Positions 5,701 through 6,645 of a stretch of DNA of 6,645 nt are shown one piece after another. The first letter of the stretch is position 1. Every line of letters starts with the position of its first letter. Made by a program: the position numbers and the translations under genes. Source of the stretch: an uncultured Clostridia bacterium (GTDB lineage: Bacteria > Bacillota > Clostridia > Christensenellales > UBA3700); NCBI GenBank assembly GCA_947176115.1, contig CAMWPK010000085.1, positions 1 to 6,645 on the forward strand, written 5' to 3'. The notes beneath the pieces were generated by a model, which did not search any database, had not been told where the DNA came from, and saw only the letters and a list, made by a program, of their open reading frames with translations.

Positions 5701-6645
5701 AAACCCAATTCTTGCAAAGTCTTAATATTCTCAATGCCATATTCTTTAGATAGTTTTTGCGAGTATATATTGCATTTTGCCACCTTTTGAGATAGACTTT
5801 CCAAAGACGTCTGCGTCTTGAATTTTTGTTGATACGAGTTATCTTCGTTTACGTAACCCAACCACGGATTGCTCTTGTAATCGTAGCCAATTGACGAAGT
5901 GTATTCGGCGTAGTTTTCTATCAAATCAACTGCGGATTTTATATAACTCTCGCCCTTGTTCTCTATATCATCGACAAAGAAATTCATCCTTGCCGTCCCC
6001 TCGTCCGAGCATACCTCTTGGATAAGTTCGTAAAGCGACTTGCCTATCACGTCGTTCGGACGGTGTAGCACGTCTACGTAATTGTCTAATATGATATGCG
6101 ATTTGTTTAGTCTGTCTTCCTCTTCGCTCGCCTTTGAAGATACTCCGCTCTTGCTAAGACGCATAGTACGGCAAAGTTCTTGGATAAAGTCGCGCTTGTT
6201 GGCCTTGTGGGAGTGAAGTTGCAGACAGAAATCTTCAAGTCCCGCTTGCTTGAGCTTGTTGAACACCACGTCAAGAGCGGCAAGTTTTTCAGATACGAAA
6301 AGCACTTTTTTGCCGTCGCCCATACACTCGGCTATAATGTTGGTGATAGTCTGGCTTTTACCTGTCCCCGGAGGTCCTTGCAGTACGAAGCTCTCGCCCG
6401 CCTTTGCCATTTCTATTGCGCGCAGTTGCGACGAGTCGGCGTCTACCACGTTGAATTGCGCCTCTTGAAGTTTTTGCTCAAATGCAGACGTCCTACCCTC
6501 TCCCAATAAAGACCTAACATTGGCGTTTTGCAATACTGCGTCCGCATTGTCCTTGAGGTTCATATACATATTGATCTTTAAGAAAGAGAAAAGTCGTAGC
6601 TTACAGACCTGGGACACTTGCCAGTTGAGTTTGCTGACAATGCCG
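2709..6645 (-). CDS. Large SF1 helicase-nuclease (DUF4011 / AAA_11-AAA_12 / Vsr-like / DUF3320 class), 5' end off the window
   Basis: ATP-driven nucleic acid helicase fused to an endonuclease; 1311 codons are visible. Numbering from the GTG at 6617: the stretch up to about residue 40 (FSFLKINMY) resembles the end of the DUF4011 region. Motif I GPPGTGKS is at 81-88, motif Ia VLFVSEKLAAL at 105-115, a long partly helical insertion at about 160-600, motif II VVVFDEASQ at 701-709, motif III VVGDSKQMPP at 727-736, WHYRSR at 776-781, motif V VQGDERDTIIF at 900-910, and motif VI LNVAFTRAK at 938-946 with the arginine finger R944. A Vsr-like PD-(D/E)XK nuclease follows at about 1000-1085 with E1003, D1029, E1045-C-D1047 and Q1069, then a DUF3320-like C-terminus at about 1145-1285. 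All catalytic motifs look intact. The frame is open upstream of 6617, and family members usually have a few hundred more residues at the N-terminus, so the gene continues beyond the right edge. Related proteins are common in defence islands; a role in phage or plasmid defence is inferred from the family only. Confidence 0.93.
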   Translation of the reverse strand, partial: GIVSKLNWQVSQVCKLRLFSFLKINMYMNLKDNADAVLQNANVRSLLGEGRTSAFEQKLQEAQFNVVDADSSQLRAIEMAKAGESFVLQGPPGTGKSQTITNIIAECMGDGKKVLFVSEKLAALDVVFNKLKQAGLEDFCLQLHSHKANKRDFIQELCRTMRLSKSGVSSKASEEEDRLNKSHIILDNYVDVLHRPNDVIGKSLYELIQEVCSDEGTARMNFFVDDIENKGESYIKSAVDLIENYAEYTSSIGYDYKSNPWLGYVNEDNSYQQKFKTQTSLESLSQKVAKCNIYSQKLSKEYGIENIKTLQELGLYAKLFELIGASQYVSGNLLDKRTLRGVIDKVIKLRPLADEIKTVEEAIKVDYNSGIFRLDATQANTVLQKSSSTFSRLFSKEYKNLLNKIKEDRKNGKASYKDALALIKLLIEYNDKTSQFAKLEESVKEKLSSNYCGVNTNWQTLDRELATLRDLLAKISDLGNLTQIFDSEDYAYDREQLASLAKEISDLTASVDSEAVIEHFDRAIFDIYSTEFDALEKKLNGCLASLDALDSWTRFLSVLKALNEKGLTAYIDVAVKEEVLPRDMARVFKKIFYSQWIDVIIQREEFLRVLPRVTHDKTVGIFCDKDMRGFEISKAKVRATLSALRPDLSLIAPGSAVANLLNEGGKKRRQKPIRTLMSQIRELAQNLKPCFLMSPLSVSTFLTPDVKFDVVVFDEASQIFPQDAIGAIYRAKQLIVVGDSKQMPPSNFFTSVVEVDDMEDDEDVKDFESVLDLCSTVMPQLRLKWHYRSRYEQLIEFSNRNFYEGDLVTFPSSKIDREGIGVDFKFVEGGVFDHKSRTNRAEADYIVDLVFENIEKYPDRSLGVVAFSISQQDLIERLLAKRRLQDSRYEEFFASDKVEPFFVKNLETVQGDERDTIIFSVAYGKDKDGKMSQNFGPINKMGGERRLNVAFTRAKLNVQLVASVHSYDINLKNSNSLGARLLRDYIEFAQNGSTDVAIDTADNEDCQSFDFEMQVAQFLRSKGYEVDVKIGASAGSVDIGVKALGGDDYVLAVECDGRSYKSAKNTRDRDRLRASILQRMGWHYHRVWAIDWIKNNKDEKDRLLKALEEALQTPSCDAVQDNNSVDVNLDDFEVEQISADFKFSNYSTADIQQAKRVSKGDYLKYLRLVLEKEAPLSEELFLKRTIRDFDRAKITDVVWERFNRFTSRCQSEGIVRKNGFMYIKNRPVELRLPNADFVREVKYIALEELADGMYKVICKNITVDRMGLYRMLAKLLGFNKLGEAMIRRFDEALALLKGRIDIEGEELSIKG
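3363..3620 (-). other. Vsr-like PD-(D/E)XK nuclease domain of the helicase protein
   Basis: Residues about 1000-1085 (numbered from the GTG at 6617). The order is helix FEMQVAQFL with E1003, a strand with G1026-S-V-D1029, AVECDGRSY with E1045 and D1047, helix RDRDRLRASILQR with Q1069, then HRVWAIDW. This is the core pattern of the Vsr/MTES_1575 endonuclease group that is commonly fused to DUF4011 helicases. Conserved acidic residues suggest an active metal-dependent nuclease. Confidence 0.75.

Noticed and set aside
3264..5810. Repeated GACGTC hexamers across the helicase gene
   Set aside because: Explained by frequent Asp-Val and related codon pairs (GAC GTC) and not regularly spaced, so not treated as a signal.

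Overview
The window carries four protein-coding genes, all on the minus strand, and no RNA gene, mobile element or CRISPR array that I can see. Codon use, the lipoprotein signal, the strong GAGGAGG-type ribosome binding site and the AT-rich intergenic DNA fit an uncultured low-to-moderate GC Bacillota (Clostridia-like) bacterium. This placement is inference only.

Reading along the minus strand from the right edge, the first gene (6645 to 2709) is a very large SF1 helicase-nuclease of the DUF4011 / AAA_11-AAA_12 / Vsr-like PD-(D/E)XK / DUF3320 class. Its 5' end lies outside the window. The reading frame is open to the right edge, and the residues before the apparent GTG at 6617 match the end of the DUF4011 region, so that GTG is not a true start. 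Genes of this architecture are often found in defence islands and have been proposed as single-gene antiphage systems, but nothing else in this window is defence related.

Next comes a 228-base AT-rich intergenic region (2708 to 2481). It holds a plausible promoter and three related short palindromes, and I see no convincing intrinsic terminator.

Then follows a compact three-gene operon for a polar amino acid ABC importer: substrate-binding lipoprotein (2480 to 1596), permease (1596 to 883) and ATPase (896 to beyond the left edge). The genes overlap by 1 and 14 bases, which points to coupled translation. The permease looks ordinary. The two soluble parts do not. The binding protein has its two halves in swapped order: the part normally at the C-terminal end of an SBP_bac_3 domain comes first and the part normally at the N-terminus comes second, which is a natural circular permutation. 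The ATPase carries about 85 extra, highly charged residues between Walker A and the Q-loop, plus about 27 extra residues at its N-terminus. The permuted binding protein together with the enlarged ATPase is the most unusual thing in the window.
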